A DNA stretch of 64,000 nucleotides from Nitrososphaerota archaeon. Lineage in GTDB: Archaea; Thermoproteota; Nitrososphaeria; Nitrososphaerales; Nitrosopumilaceae. Position 1 is the first letter of the stretch. Every line of letters starts with the position of its first letter. The notes beneath the pieces are model-generated. The model saw only the letters and a program-made list of their open reading frames with translations. It had not been told where the DNA came from and did not search any database. Position numbers and translations under genes: made by a program. Of the stretch, positions 18,561 through 27,635 are shown in pieces. Location of the stretch: positions 62,001-126,000 of the forward strand of contig JAGWHF010000001.1 of the NCBI GenBank assembly GCA_028866895.1. The letters are read 5' to 3'.

Positions 18561-19748
18561 ATGATTTTCCAAATGAAAAAACTCGGACTCATTCTAGGGA
18601 CAGCAATGATGATGCTTGTCCTGCTGATGCCGATGGGAATAGAGCCTGCACGCGCGCTGACAATATCCGCGCCAAGCCCCATTCCGGGTAACCTCATACC
18701 GACAGGAGGATTGGGAGTTTCAATCCCGATAACCCTGCCAAACCTTGGGACAGTCTCAATACTGCCACTCTCGGTATACTCCATTACCGAGACACACTCT
18801 GGTATTGTTGCGTCCGACTCTCTGACAAACGAAACAGAATCGCAACAACAGCTTCAGGCAAACAAGGGATACTGGACCTATGGGGGTGACGCACCCGGGG
18901 AGGGAGCTCCGTATGCGGTCTGGAGGGATACTCAAGGCCTGCACGTTGGGGCACAGGCACCATCGAACGGGACTTGGGCGGGCTACTATGCCGTCACGCC
19001 TAATACTCCGGCAATGGTATTCCACTCGATAGTCACTACACCAGAACAGACAATCCCGTCAAACTACAACTGGTACGAGAATGGGATGTACGTCCAAAAC
19101 GGACCGTATAATGTGAGCTATATCACATGTACATCAAATACCAGTATAGTCGGGACCCAGTGGGTGGTTTCATCCGCTATAGGGAACGCCTACGGGGCAA
19201 CAAGCGAGAAGGTATTGTGGGCCTCGCCTATGAGCCTGACAGAGCCTCGCACGGCAGACTGCACCATCATCACCAACGGGACCAACTTCCTCGAGGTGAT
19301 ACTGAACAATGCCATCGTATTCCAGAGCAACACCATGAACCTGGGATATACCAATCCGCTAGTGGCGTTCCTCGAGCCTCAGTCAAACTATGCGGGACAG
19401 ATGCTAAACGGCACATTCACCGACTTCTTTGCCGCGTCTGACGTAAACGTCAAGGTGACAAACAACCCGGCACTTGCATCCACCGTGGATTTGGTAGTGC
19501 CAACCTCTTCCAGTACGGGCCAGGTAGTTGCCTCCGCACCCGTGGACTCGTCGGGTACTGCAACACTAAACATCGGAAACTATCCTATGCCGCTTGACGC
19601 GTACATCAAGGTGTACTCATCTACAGGTGTAGAGCTTGCATCAACATCACAGCCAGTCAATATCTTCGGAGGGGATTCCTACTCGGTTCAACTTCTGGGC
19701 GGGATCCTCGGTGGTTCCGGTGGAATTCTGGGAACCGGCCTCGGTTAG
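18561..19748 (+). CDS. Secreted protein of unknown function
   Basis: A 395-residue protein with a signal peptide (MIFQMKKLGLILG... cleaved after about ARA, residue 32). A second ATG at residue 5 is an alternative start. The body is rich in Asn-x-Ser/Thr sites and aromatic residues (YWTYGGDAP, WAGYYAV), suggesting an extracytoplasmic beta-sandwich, and the C terminus is a Gly-rich tail. Four cysteines may form disulfides. I do not recognise the family. An AT-rich promoter-like stretch precedes it at 18440-18530. Confidence 0.75.
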   Translation: MIFQMKKLGLILGTAMMMLVLLMPMGIEPARALTISAPSPIPGNLIPTGGLGVSIPITLPNLGTVSILPLSVYSITETHSGIVASDSLTNETESQQQLQANKGYWTYGGDAPGEGAPYAVWRDTQGLHVGAQAPSNGTWAGYYAVTPNTPAMVFHSIVTTPEQTIPSNYNWYENGMYVQNGPYNVSYITCTSNTSIVGTQWVVSSAIGNAYGATSEKVLWASPMSLTEPRTADCTIITNGTNFLEVILNNAIVFQSNTMNLGYTNPLVAFLEPQSNYAGQMLNGTFTDFFAASDVNVKVTNNPALASTVDLVVPTSSSTGQVVASAPVDSSGTATLNIGNYPMPLDAYIKVYSSTGVELASTSQPVNIFGGDSYSVQLLGGILGGSGGILGTGLG

Positions 19749-20326
19749 CCGTGATATTGGCGGCACCATGCATTTTTTTTACAAGCAAACCCTGCCAGCA
19801 GTCCAACCAATTTTTGCCCCTTTGCTACTCAGAACATGATCATGATCTCATTCAGTGCCTGAATTCCGTTAAATTCCTTGGCGAGAAAGATTTGAAGATA
19901 CCTCTCAGGAGCAGAAACTAGTACGGAATGGAGCAACTTTTGTTCATGCTGCAATGGAACAGAACGAGGATGCCGAACGGCTCAAAGTTTAGTATGCGGC
20001 GGCCGCGCAAGGGTACCTACAGTTTTGTTCTCTCCCTCTCGCTTCACGCGTGAGGAAGTTATTTTCTTACATACTCCTACCGAATCGAATAAACGTTTTG
20101 TAACATTGAATCAGGTTGAAAATTTCATTCAAAGCTTAAATTTTGTTTCCTTGGTACGAGTCCGCAGGCATCCGTTCCGCTATCGGTAGCCTAATTGGGA
20201 TCTGTTATCATATCTTGTATTGATTCCAAATGAAAATCCTTTGGTATGATGGTCCCGGGTCTTACAGGAAAGGCCTTGTTTTACAATTTCACTAGAATTT
20301 ATAGCTTGAACCCCATTACGTAGTTT
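19749..20326. other. Intergenic region without a recognisable gene
   Basis: This 578-bp stretch between a plus-strand and a minus-strand gene is AT-richer than its surroundings. One short open stretch around 19880-19990 has no recognisable product and no good start. TTTAGTATGCGG at 19988-19999 also occurs beside the tRNA-Gly gene at 23634-23645, which may be chance. I see no RNA gene or repeat. Confidence 0.5.
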
Positions 20327-22711
20327 TCAGATCGATTTTTTATAGAATCTTCGTAACAGGAAAACCTTTAGGAAATCATTGACAAGAAAAGAGGCGGCAA
20401 ACGAATATGCCAGTATGACAATCAATGGAATGTACCCTAGCGGCCCAAGCTCAAAGAAACCCGACAGGGATATTGCAGATACGATTGAGATCTCGGCAAC
20501 TGTTGTAACCAGCAAGACGTTACTCGGCCTTGACTTCCAGAAATGGTCCCGCTCGCGCAATATCATGAGACTGAACAGCGATTCTATGACAAGATATGCA
20601 AAAGTAAAGGTGTATAGCTTGCTGGTATTCCCAAGGCCAAAGTAGGTCAGGCCCATCAAGGTAAGTATGGTGCCTTCCGCCACTGCAAGTGCTGCAAGCG
20701 GCACTCCAACCTTGAACAGCCACGAGGTGTCAAGCGAGTCCGGCCTCCTCGAGTATCTGACGTTATCAGTAGATATAGACATGGTGGCAAAATCGCCAAA
20801 AAATATCCACAGTACCATGCCAAATATCGAGATCACAAGGCTGTGGGTAAGAAAGAGCATGGTAACAATGTACCCTACAGTGAAGGTCTTTTTGGTTATC
20901 ATGTTGAGCACCCAGCTGAATATTCTCTGATAAATTGTCCTGCCAGTCTTTATCATGGCAAGTATGCCGCCAAGTCCTTCTGTTACAAGTACCGCACCTG
21001 CCGAGTCCTTTGCAATATCCGTGGCATTTTTTACCGCAATTCCAACATCTGCCTGTTTTAGTGCTGGTGCGTCATTGACTCCATCGCCTGTCATACCGAC
21101 CATGTGTCCTCTGCTCTGCAAGCTCTTGACTATTGTATACTTGTCCTCGGGATAAATCTCCGCCATGCCGCTGCTCTCTTCTATCGAGCTTGCCATCTTT
21201 TGATCCTGCACCCCCTTTGTGTCTGGCATCCTGATGATGTTATCTTCAAGACCCATCTGTGGCGCGATATTTCTTGCGATGGGAAGTGCGTCTCCTGTAA
21301 GCATCTTGACTGAAATCCCAAAGTTGCCTAGTTGCATGACTGTCTCGCGAGAGTCCGGCCTAATCCTGTCGGCTACTCCAGCAAGGCCAACCAGTTTAAA
21401 CCCTCCCCTCCTGTCATCTCTTGCAACTGCTATCACCCTCAACCCTTTTGACGAGAGAGCCTCCGCCTCCTTGCCCAAGGATGCCATATTCTCATCTGAT
21501 ATTTTGCAGTAGGAACAGATTGCCTTGAAGGAGCCTTTTCTTACTGCAAACCTCTCACCTGATTTTTCAATCACGGCACCTGTCATCCTGGTCTGTGGGT
21601 CAAACGGGACAAATTCCACCTGCGAGTAACCGTCAAGTGATATTCTAGCCTCTTTTGATGCGGCAAGAAATGCAAGATCTATGGGATCCTGATTTGCCTC
21701 ATTTGAGGCAAGGGCACCGTAAAGAATTACGTCACTTTTTTCAAACGCATTAACCTGATATTCTTCCTCCACGAAGAGCTTGTTCATGGTCATCGTACCT
21801 GTCTTGTCCACACAAAGAACGTCGATTAGAGCAACATCCTCGCTTACACTGAGTCTTGTAACAAGGACCCCCTTCTTTGCAAGCTCCGACGCTCCAAGTG
21901 CCATGTTCAGCGTGAACATGGTTGGCATGGCAGCAGGAACAGCGGTGACAAGCAGCACTGCGGCAAGAGGCAACAGCACGGCAAACTGGAATCCTGTCAC
22001 GAGGGCATATGCAAATGAGATTAGGAGAGAAACTATGATTATCATTGCAAGTTTGCGCGCAACTTTAACCGTAAATCCTTCCATGTGTAGTTTCGGTTTT
22101 GCGAGGCTCACAAGCTCGACCGTCTTGCCAAAATATGTCCTCGTTCCTGTAGCACTTACAGTTCCGGTTGCCTCACCGCGTTTTACGGCGGAGCCGGAAT
22201 AGGCCGCCTCCCCTCCAGCCTTTTCTACTGTTGTAGACTCACCTGTGAGAACTGATTGATCAATTTCCAAGTTTCCGTTGATTAGCTGCGTGTCTGCAGG
22301 CAGTATGTCTCCTGCCCTGACCCTTATGAGGTCGCCAGGCACTATCTCCCTTGCGGATACAACCGACCAGACGCCGTCCCTTTTGACCCTACTTTGAATG
22401 CTCAGCCTCTGCTTGAGAGACTCTAGTGCCATGTTGGCTTTTCTTTGGCGAATCATTGACAGTATTGCATTGAAGCAGAGCAGCGCGATGATGATCAACA
22501 TGTCGGGATACTTGCCCAAGACCCACGTGAAAAATACTGTCGCCTCAAGCATCCACGGAACAATGCCCCAGAAGCATTTTGCCAGCCTTATGAGAAAGTG
22601 GGTCTTTTTTTCTGGAACTTCGTTATATCCGTATTCTGATAGCCTCGTTTTTACCTCCTGTGTTGACAGCCCCGATTCCATCTCGGCCTTGTCATTTGTT
22701 ATTGTGACCAA
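20327..22711 (-). CDS. Plasma-membrane-type proton-translocating P-type ATPase (P3A)
   Basis: A 794-residue ion pump. The phosphorylation site is in CVDKTGTMTMNK, the actuator loop in LTGEST, and the hinge in MTGDGVNDAPALKQADVGIAV, so all catalytic motifs are present. About ten membrane helices are visible. The compact N-domain and short tail match archaeal and fungal proton-pumping P3A ATPases rather than calcium or heavy-metal pumps. It would export protons at the cost of ATP, for instance in acid stress. It follows the FmdE-like gene by 21 bp and is probably co-transcribed. Base composition is somewhat more AT-rich than in neighbouring housekeeping genes. Confidence 0.92.
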   Translation of the reverse strand: MVTITNDKAEMESGLSTQEVKTRLSEYGYNEVPEKKTHFLIRLAKCFWGIVPWMLEATVFFTWVLGKYPDMLIIIALLCFNAILSMIRQRKANMALESLKQRLSIQSRVKRDGVWSVVSAREIVPGDLIRVRAGDILPADTQLINGNLEIDQSVLTGESTTVEKAGGEAAYSGSAVKRGEATGTVSATGTRTYFGKTVELVSLAKPKLHMEGFTVKVARKLAMIIIVSLLISFAYALVTGFQFAVLLPLAAVLLVTAVPAAMPTMFTLNMALGASELAKKGVLVTRLSVSEDVALIDVLCVDKTGTMTMNKLFVEEEYQVNAFEKSDVILYGALASNEANQDPIDLAFLAASKEARISLDGYSQVEFVPFDPQTRMTGAVIEKSGERFAVRKGSFKAICSYCKISDENMASLGKEAEALSSKGLRVIAVARDDRRGGFKLVGLAGVADRIRPDSRETVMQLGNFGISVKMLTGDALPIARNIAPQMGLEDNIIRMPDTKGVQDQKMASSIEESSGMAEIYPEDKYTIVKSLQSRGHMVGMTGDGVNDAPALKQADVGIAVKNATDIAKDSAGAVLVTEGLGGILAMIKTGRTIYQRIFSWVLNMITKKTFTVGYIVTMLFLTHSLVISIFGMVLWIFFGDFATMSISTDNVRYSRRPDSLDTSWLFKVGVPLAALAVAEGTILTLMGLTYFGLGNTSKLYTFTFAYLVIESLFSLMILRERDHFWKSRPSNVLLVTTVAEISIVSAISLSGFFELGPLGYIPLIVILAYSFAASFLVNDFLKVFLLRRFYKKSI

Positions 22712-22732
22712 GTCACTTTCACCCTTTATGAC

Positions 22733-23353
22733 CTATAGTTTCGAGCATGGAATGCAGTAGTGTTTTCCATTTGCCACCCTCAGACCGGTAGAAAACACAA
22801 TCTCGCCGCACATTGCACATCTCTCCCACTCATAGGTTCCCTTTACTGGCTTGAAACCAAAATCTGCTACCTCTCCTATTTTTAATATCTCATCATCCCC
22901 TACGGTTGTGACCTTTGCTACAGCCGGGTCTACAACTTCCGGTCCGATGTCCTTTGGCTCTACTCCTTTCTTTCTTTGATTTACAAATTCTGAAGAAAGT
23001 GACTTGGCTTGAAAATCGGGGTTCAAGCAAACCCTGACAGCCCTCTTATTTTTTACATCTACCAGAGTAAACGCATTTTTTCCATAGTTTAATTTCTCGA
23101 TGTTTCCCTTGCCAAAGGTGCACCCGGTTGCTACCTGAATCCCATCTGCAAAACACGCCTGGGCATGGGAAGGGCCTGTCTCACAATAGCAGTACAGTTC
23201 CTTGTTGCTTGCCCTTTCTACGCCTAGTTTTTTTAATGCCGCAAGTCCTGCTCTCATCCCCAACGGCATTGCAGGACATTTGTGGCCGTGAAACCTTATT
23301 CCTGCTTTTAGCAAGTCCTGATCAATCTTCACGGCAAAGATGGACTTTGCCAA
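22733..23353 (-). CDS. FmdE-family protein with C-terminal zinc ribbon
   Basis: A 206-residue protein (TTG at 23353). A GTG at 23332 is an alternative and fits better the TATA-like CTTTAATAA at about 23355-23363 for a leaderless mRNA. The N-terminal domain has FHGHKCPAMPLGMRAGLAAL and the CYCETGPSHAQACF...ATGCTFGKGN pattern of the FmdE (formylmethanofuran dehydrogenase subunit E) family. The C terminus has CAMCGE...CIPC, a treble-clef zinc site. No other formylmethanofuran dehydrogenase genes are present, so a metal-binding or redox role unrelated to methanogenesis is likely. It is first in a probable two-gene operon with the P-type ATPase. Confidence 0.8.
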   Translation of the reverse strand: MAKSIFAVKIDQDLLKAGIRFHGHKCPAMPLGMRAGLAALKKLGVERASNKELYCYCETGPSHAQACFADGIQVATGCTFGKGNIEKLNYGKNAFTLVDVKNKRAVRVCLNPDFQAKSLSSEFVNQRKKGVEPKDIGPEVVDPAVAKVTTVGDDEILKIGEVADFGFKPVKGTYEWERCAMCGEIVFSTGLRVANGKHYCIPCSKL

Positions 23354-23388
23354 TTATTAAAGAGGTTAGCAGATTATCGACAATGGGT

Positions 23389-23590
23389 TTACTTGACTAT
23401 CAATACTGGAACCTTTGAGCCGTGTAACACTGCGGTTGATACGCTGGCAAGCAACATTAGTTTTGTCGGACCATGACCCCTGCCGCCGATCACAATTAAA
23501 TCGAACCCTTCCCATCGCTCAAAATCGATTATCCTTTCCCTCATGCCCAAACAGGATTTTCTTATATTTGACAGAGTTTTTTGCGTTCAT
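23389..23590 (-). pseudogene. Universal stress protein (UspA) remnant
   Basis: Codons 23544-23389 read MRERIIDFERWEGFDLIVIG, then GRGHG...ASVSTAVLHGSKVPVLIVK and stop. This is the C-terminal third of a UspA-type nucleotide-binding domain with the GxRGxG...SV signature (a Gly of the motif is Ala). In another frame, at 23590-23550, YKKILFGHEGK resembles the first beta strand of the same family. The middle of the domain is missing, so this looks like an internally deleted and frameshifted gene. It lies between the tRNA-Gly and the FmdE operon. Confidence 0.6.
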
Positions 23591-23639
23591 GTTTCAAAAT
23601 TTTGGCACCGCATCAATATCCACGGTGTAGTATTTAGTA

Positions 23640-23713
23640 TGCGGTCGCCGGGATTTGAACCCGGGTAACGGGCTTGGAAGGCCAGTGTACTAACCAAACT
23701 ATACTACGACCGC
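23640..23713 (-). tRNA. tRNA-Gly (anticodon TCC)
   Basis: On the minus strand, GCGGTCG at the 5' end pairs with CGACCGC at the 3' end (7-bp acceptor stem), followed by discriminator A. The D arm (GTAT/GTAC), a 7-nt anticodon loop CTTCCAA with TCC at 23678-23676, and the T arm (CCGGG, TTCAAAT, CCCGG) are all present. No intron is seen and CCA is not encoded. The anticodon stem CTGGC/GCCCG has one T-C mismatch at pair 28:42. Confidence 0.95.
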
Positions 23714-23804
23714 TCACTGTGCGAATCAAGCGACTATGTAATAATTCTTTTTTCCATTCTGTCCATCTACCGCCAATCGCACAACAAAAACCGGTCACGG
23801 GCCG

Positions 23805-24476
23805 TCAAGACGGCAGAATCCTCTTTTCACACTCGTACAACGCTCTTGAAATAATTATGTGGGCCTCAAGAGGTCTCCTGTCGACTGATAACATCGCATC
23901 AAAATGCTGTGAGACATTTTCGGAAAAATGCCCCTTTGCAAACCCGCCTACTATTATGCAGGCGTCCCTGCCAGCCATCTCGCCCAGATTTTGGTAGGAT
24001 GACGGCATCCCGCTTGTTGAAAGCCCGATTACCTGCTTTGGCCTGATGGTTTCAACCAGCTCCCCAAAATCCATCCTCTTCAACTCTATGAGCCTCCTTC
24101 CCCCCTCCTCGATCTTTCCCTCGGAAAATAGTTTCTCCATGAGCCCTGCAAACCTGTGGTAGGACTTGGGCAGTCTTACCGACCTGTCAAAAAATATCGT
24201 ACTGTTGTCGGCAGTGTGAACAAAGACATCAAGGTTGTTTTCAAAAAAGAGGGGAATACTGCAAGCCTCAAGGAGGCAAAAGTGCACCAAATCGGGCCTT
24301 CCCATCTTCAGCTCGTTTTTCATTCCCTTCATCGCGGCATAATGCCATGACACGTCAAGCAGGATTTCGGAAGGCCGCTTGTTGAACCTCCTGGCCGAGG
24401 CGGTAACCGAGTTGTGATTCTGGAGCTCCTTGGGGACAAGCCCAAGGGCAGATTCAGCAATCACAAGTGAGAGCAA
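23805..24476 (-). CDS. nep1: Nep1/Emg1 rRNA pseudouridine N1-methyltransferase
   Basis: A 223-residue SPOUT-family methyltransferase that N1-methylates a pseudouridine in helix 35 of 16S rRNA during small-subunit assembly. The family marks GRPDLVHFCLLEA, VFVHTADN and the knot segment QVIGLSTSG with VGGFAKGHF are present. The length is usual. It diverges from the RNase P subunit gene, and both belong to RNA maturation. Confidence 0.92.
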   Translation of the reverse strand: MLSLVIAESALGLVPKELQNHNSVTASARRFNKRPSEILLDVSWHYAAMKGMKNELKMGRPDLVHFCLLEACSIPLFFENNLDVFVHTADNSTIFFDRSVRLPKSYHRFAGLMEKLFSEGKIEEGGRRLIELKRMDFGELVETIRPKQVIGLSTSGMPSSYQNLGEMAGRDACIIVGGFAKGHFSENVSQHFDAMLSVDRRPLEAHIIISRALYECEKRILPS

Positions 24477-24511
24477 GATTGTATTTTAAGGGCGGTCATT
24501 AATTAATCCAC

Positions 24512-24832
24512 ATGAAGCCGGGTACAAGAGACCTCGTAATGGAGAGGATGCAAATCTTGGTTCGGAACGCCATCGAAAATGCAAGGAAAAATCCAACCAT
24601 TGCCGAAAGGCAGGCAGCCCTGGCAAAGAGGCTGAGTACCAAGTACAGGATACGCATGCCGTATGAGCTTAGGATGAATTACTGCAAAAAGTGCAAGAAA
24701 TTCATTGTGCCCGGTTTTACGTCAAGGATTCGCGTGGGCAGGTCTAACGTGAGATCAATTCGCATCACATGCCAATTTTGCAACCATACCTACAGGAAAA
24801 TAATAAAAAAACCGCCAAGACAAAGTCTATGA
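24512..24832 (+). CDS. rnp4: RNase P protein component 4 (Rpp21/Rpr2)
   Basis: A 106-residue zinc-ribbon protein of archaeal RNase P, which processes tRNA 5' ends. Two N-terminal helices (NAIENARKNP...AERQAALAKRLSTKYRIRMP) precede CKKCKKFIVPG and, 24 residues on, CQFCNHTYRK, the four zinc ligands. The ATG at 24512 is 35 bp from the divergent nep1 start. The S19e gene follows 31 bp downstream. Confidence 0.92.
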   Translation: MKPGTRDLVMERMQILVRNAIENARKNPTIAERQAALAKRLSTKYRIRMPYELRMNYCKKCKKFIVPGFTSRIRVGRSNVRSIRITCQFCNHTYRKIIKKPPRQSL

Positions 24833-24863
24833 TTTATAAGGCCAAGTTTGAACTTTGAAATTC

Positions 24864-25316
24864 ATGGCCAAGGCTTACGACGTACCGGCGGACATGCTGA
24901 TAAACAAGTTATCTGAGATTCTAAAGGGCGAGGGTGTCAATGCGCCCGCCTGGATACCGTTTGTCAAGACAGGCTCCCACGCAGACAAGCCGCCCCACCA
25001 GAACGACTGGTATTTTACCAGGTGCGCCTCCCTTCTGAGGAAGATCTACCTCCATGGCCCAATCAGCGTACAAGACCTCAGGTCCGTGTACGGGGGCACA
25101 AAGGCGGTAGGATACGGCGGAGCTCACCACAGGGATGCCGGCGGGGCGATAATCAGGACCGCGATTCACAACCTCGAAAAACTGGGATACCTCGACAAGG
25201 TCGAGGGAAAGGGAAGGACCATCTCCCACGACGGAATGAAAAAAATCGACCGCCTGTCGACCGAGATACTGAACGAGCTTGTAGCCAAGAACCCCAACCT
25301 GAAAAGATACTCCTAG
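24864..25316 (+). CDS. rps19e: 30S ribosomal protein S19e
   Basis: About 150 residues from the ATG at 24864 (a TTG at 24855 would add three residues). The family is recognised from MAKAYDVPADMLI at the start, APAWIPFVKTG, DWYFTRCASLLRKIY and GGTKAVGYGGAHHRDAGGAI. It is needed for small-subunit maturation in archaea and eukaryotes. The PDCD5-like gene follows by 9 bp. Confidence 0.95.
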   Translation: MAKAYDVPADMLINKLSEILKGEGVNAPAWIPFVKTGSHADKPPHQNDWYFTRCASLLRKIYLHGPISVQDLRSVYGGTKAVGYGGAHHRDAGGAIIRTAIHNLEKLGYLDKVEGKGRTISHDGMKKIDRLSTEILNELVAKNPNLKRYS

Positions 25317-25325
25317 TGATTTCAT

Positions 25326-25604
25326 ATGAGCAACCGAGGCCCGAGTGAAGAGAAAAGTCCCAACGACGCCGAAGTCAACGCAATGAAGGAGCAGGCAATG
25401 CGGACGCTGCTCTCGCCCGAGGCAAGGCTGAGGCTTAACAACGTCCGGCTCGTCAAGCCCGATCTTGCTGCCATGGTGGAGAACTATCTCCTAGGCATGG
25501 CATCCCAGGGAAGGCTTCACAGCCAGATCTCGGACGACCAGCTGAAACAGATCCTGCTCTCCATCCAGCAACCAAAACGGGATTTCAAGATAAACAGAAG
25601 ATAG
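25326..25604 (+). CDS. PDCD5-family DNA-binding protein
   Basis: A 92-residue member of the PDCD5/TFAR19 family, a small helical protein that binds double-stranded DNA in archaea. LLSPEARLRLNNVRLVKPDLA followed by VENYLLGMASQG is the family core, and the basic C-terminal tail (KRDFKINRR) is typical. The N-terminal 15 residues look disordered. It follows rps19e directly, a common archaeal arrangement. Confidence 0.92.
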   Translation: MSNRGPSEEKSPNDAEVNAMKEQAMRTLLSPEARLRLNNVRLVKPDLAAMVENYLLGMASQGRLHSQISDDQLKQILLSIQQPKRDFKINRR

Positions 25605-25648
25605 CTTCCTGCGAAAATATATTAGGGGTAAAACAGTCGAAACAAATT

Positions 25649-26698
25649 ATGAAGGCAGTTGTATATGAAAAATACGCTCCAAACGATGATTACAAGTCAA
25701 TTTTACAGGTAAAAGAAGTACCTGATCCAAAACCGAAACCCAACGAGGTCGTCTTTAAGGTAAAGGCGGCAGCTCTGAACTATAATGATATTTGGGGAAT
25801 GCGGGGCCAGCCGGTGCCCGTCCCACTGCCGCACATATCGGGTTCCGACGCAGCAGGCGAGGTAATAGCAGTAGGCGAGGATGTAACAAGTTTCAAGGTG
25901 GGCGACAAGGTCGTTTCACACTCCAACATGTCCTGCAGGGTATGCCAGGCATGCACTGACGGGCGGGAATATGACTGCACAAAGAGGACCATCTGGGGCT
26001 TCCAGACAGGCCCGCTCTGGGGCGCGTTCTCCGAAATAACACACCTGCCCGAGGTAAACGTGGCCAAGATCCCGGAGGGAGTGAGCTTTGACGAGGCCGC
26101 GGCAGCATCAATGACAATACTGACCGCATGGCACATGCTGGTAGGAAGGGCCAAGATAAGGCCGGGACAGACGGTCCTCATAATGGGAGGAGGTTCAGGC
26201 GTTGGCAGCTTTGGAATCCAGATAGCAAAACTCTACAACTGTACGGTAATCTCGACTGCAAGCGGGGACAAGCTTGACAAGCTAAAGCAGCTGGGTGCTG
26301 ATTACGCCGTGGATCACAGAAAGGAGGACTGGAGCAAGGAGGTAAGAGAGATTGCAAAGAAGCATGGAGGCATCGACATCTCGTTTGATCATATAGGCCA
26401 GACCCACTGGAACCAGCAGCTAACGCTGCTAAAGTATGGCGCAACCCTGGTCACGTGCGGAGCCACAACAGGCTACGACGCCAAGACCGATCTCAGGCAC
26501 ATCTTCTTCAAGGGGACCAACATACTAGGGTCCACCCAGGGCACCAAGGCGGAACTGGAAGAGGGTCTCTACTGGATGGGCAAGAAGAAGATAAAATCCA
26601 TAATAGATTCTACGTACAGCTTCGAAAATGCCGCGGAGGCACACACGAAGATGCTGACAGGCAAGGGGCTTTTCGGCAAAATCTTAATGAAGCCATAG
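25649..26698 (+). CDS. Zinc-binding alcohol dehydrogenase / quinone oxidoreductase family (MDR)
   Basis: A 349-residue medium-chain dehydrogenase. The GroES-like N-terminal half includes a structural-zinc Cys set (CRVCQACTDGREYDC, residues about 93-107), and GGGSGVGSFGIQIA near residue 180 is the NAD(P)-binding loop. A TATA-like AAAATATATT at 25613-25622 fits transcription start close to the ATG at 25649. The substrate cannot be read. An acyl-CoA or aldehyde reductase role is possible in this superfamily. The CitE-like gene follows by 14 bp. Confidence 0.88.
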   Translation: MKAVVYEKYAPNDDYKSILQVKEVPDPKPKPNEVVFKVKAAALNYNDIWGMRGQPVPVPLPHISGSDAAGEVIAVGEDVTSFKVGDKVVSHSNMSCRVCQACTDGREYDCTKRTIWGFQTGPLWGAFSEITHLPEVNVAKIPEGVSFDEAAAASMTILTAWHMLVGRAKIRPGQTVLIMGGGSGVGSFGIQIAKLYNCTVISTASGDKLDKLKQLGADYAVDHRKEDWSKEVREIAKKHGGIDISFDHIGQTHWNQQLTLLKYGATLVTCGATTGYDAKTDLRHIFFKGTNILGSTQGTKAELEEGLYWMGKKKIKSIIDSTYSFENAAEAHTKMLTGKGLFGKILMKP

Positions 26699-26712
26699 GC
26701 CAACCAACCTTC

Positions 26713-27573
26713 ATGTCAAGGCTGCTGCGTAGTCTTTTGTTTGTTCCGGGTAACAACCCTAGGTTTTTGGAGAAGGCAAGGACGCTTGCCGCAGACATCG
26801 TCTGTTTTGATCTTGAGGATTCAGTACCATTGGAGGAAAAAAACGCTGCAAGGAAGCTGGTAATGGAGGCCCTGGGGATGCGGCCATCCTACCGCTCCGA
26901 GATCTACGTGAGGACAAACTCGCCCGCATCTGGAATGATAGGCGATGATCTCAGGGCAATAGTCCGCAGGGGGATTGACGGTATCGTCATACCAAAGGTA
27001 AACAGCGCGGCCGAAATAAAAAAAATCGAGAAAGCCCTTGCATTGTTGGAAAAAAAGCGCAAGGTAAAACCGATTGAACTGATGGCATCGATAGAATCGT
27101 CAGAAGGGGTTGTCAATGCCTACCAGATCGCATCCTCGAGCAGGCGCATCTCCGCGCTTGTCTTCGGCGTCTTTGACCTGCTAAACGACCTCGGTGTGGA
27201 ATACTCGAAGGAACCGGAGGGTGCAAGATATGCCAGGGCAAAGGTCCCAATAGATGCCCGTGCGGCCGGAAAGTATTCCCTGGATGCAATATGGCAGGAC
27301 CTGGGCGATAGTGCCGGCCTTGAGAAGGACTGTGCCACGGCAAAAAGCCTGGGATATGCGGGCAAGACGATAATACATCCCGACCAGATAAGCGCGGTGC
27401 ACGGGGCATTTTATCCTGCCAGCAGTGAGATAGAGTGGGCAAGGAAGGTCATCAGCGGATACGAGTCGGCAAAGGGCATGAGGAAGGGGGCAACCAAAGT
27501 GGAAGGAAAGATGATAGACGAGGTACACTACAAGAGGGCAAAGTCGTTGCTTGCCTCCGTTGCCGGGCCGTAG
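26713..27573 (+). CDS. CitE-like CoA-ester lyase (HpcH/HpaI aldolase family)
   Basis: About 286 residues from the ATG at 26713; a far longer upstream frame overlaps the dehydrogenase and is rejected. SLLFVPGNNPRFLEKA at the start, FDLEDSVPLEEKN (Mg-binding acidic residues), IVIPKVNSAAEI and GYAGKTIIHPDQI are diagnostic of citrate-lyase-beta / malyl-CoA-lyase proteins. No citrate lyase alpha or gamma genes are near, so it probably acts as a stand-alone malyl- or citramalyl-CoA lyase. Confidence 0.88.
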   Translation: MSRLLRSLLFVPGNNPRFLEKARTLAADIVCFDLEDSVPLEEKNAARKLVMEALGMRPSYRSEIYVRTNSPASGMIGDDLRAIVRRGIDGIVIPKVNSAAEIKKIEKALALLEKKRKVKPIELMASIESSEGVVNAYQIASSSRRISALVFGVFDLLNDLGVEYSKEPEGARYARAKVPIDARAAGKYSLDAIWQDLGDSAGLEKDCATAKSLGYAGKTIIHPDQISAVHGAFYPASSEIEWARKVISGYESAKGMRKGATKVEGKMIDEVHYKRAKSLLASVAGP

Positions 27574-27635
27574 CCGCACCGTCTTCAAAAATGAGCCCGA
27601 TTGACATAAATCAAGAACGCAAATAATCCCGCATT

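Noticed and set aside
19988-19999. 12-bp match to the tRNA-Gly flank as an attachment site
   Set aside because: The match does not extend into the tRNA body and can occur by chance.
22733-23353. Formylmethanofuran dehydrogenase subunit as a sign of methanogenesis
   Set aside because: No catalytic Fwd/Fmd subunits are nearby, and FmdE-like proteins occur widely in non-methanogens.
26455-26712. Extended N terminus for the CitE-like protein
   Set aside because: The extension lies inside the dehydrogenase gene in another frame; family homology begins at the ATG at 26713.
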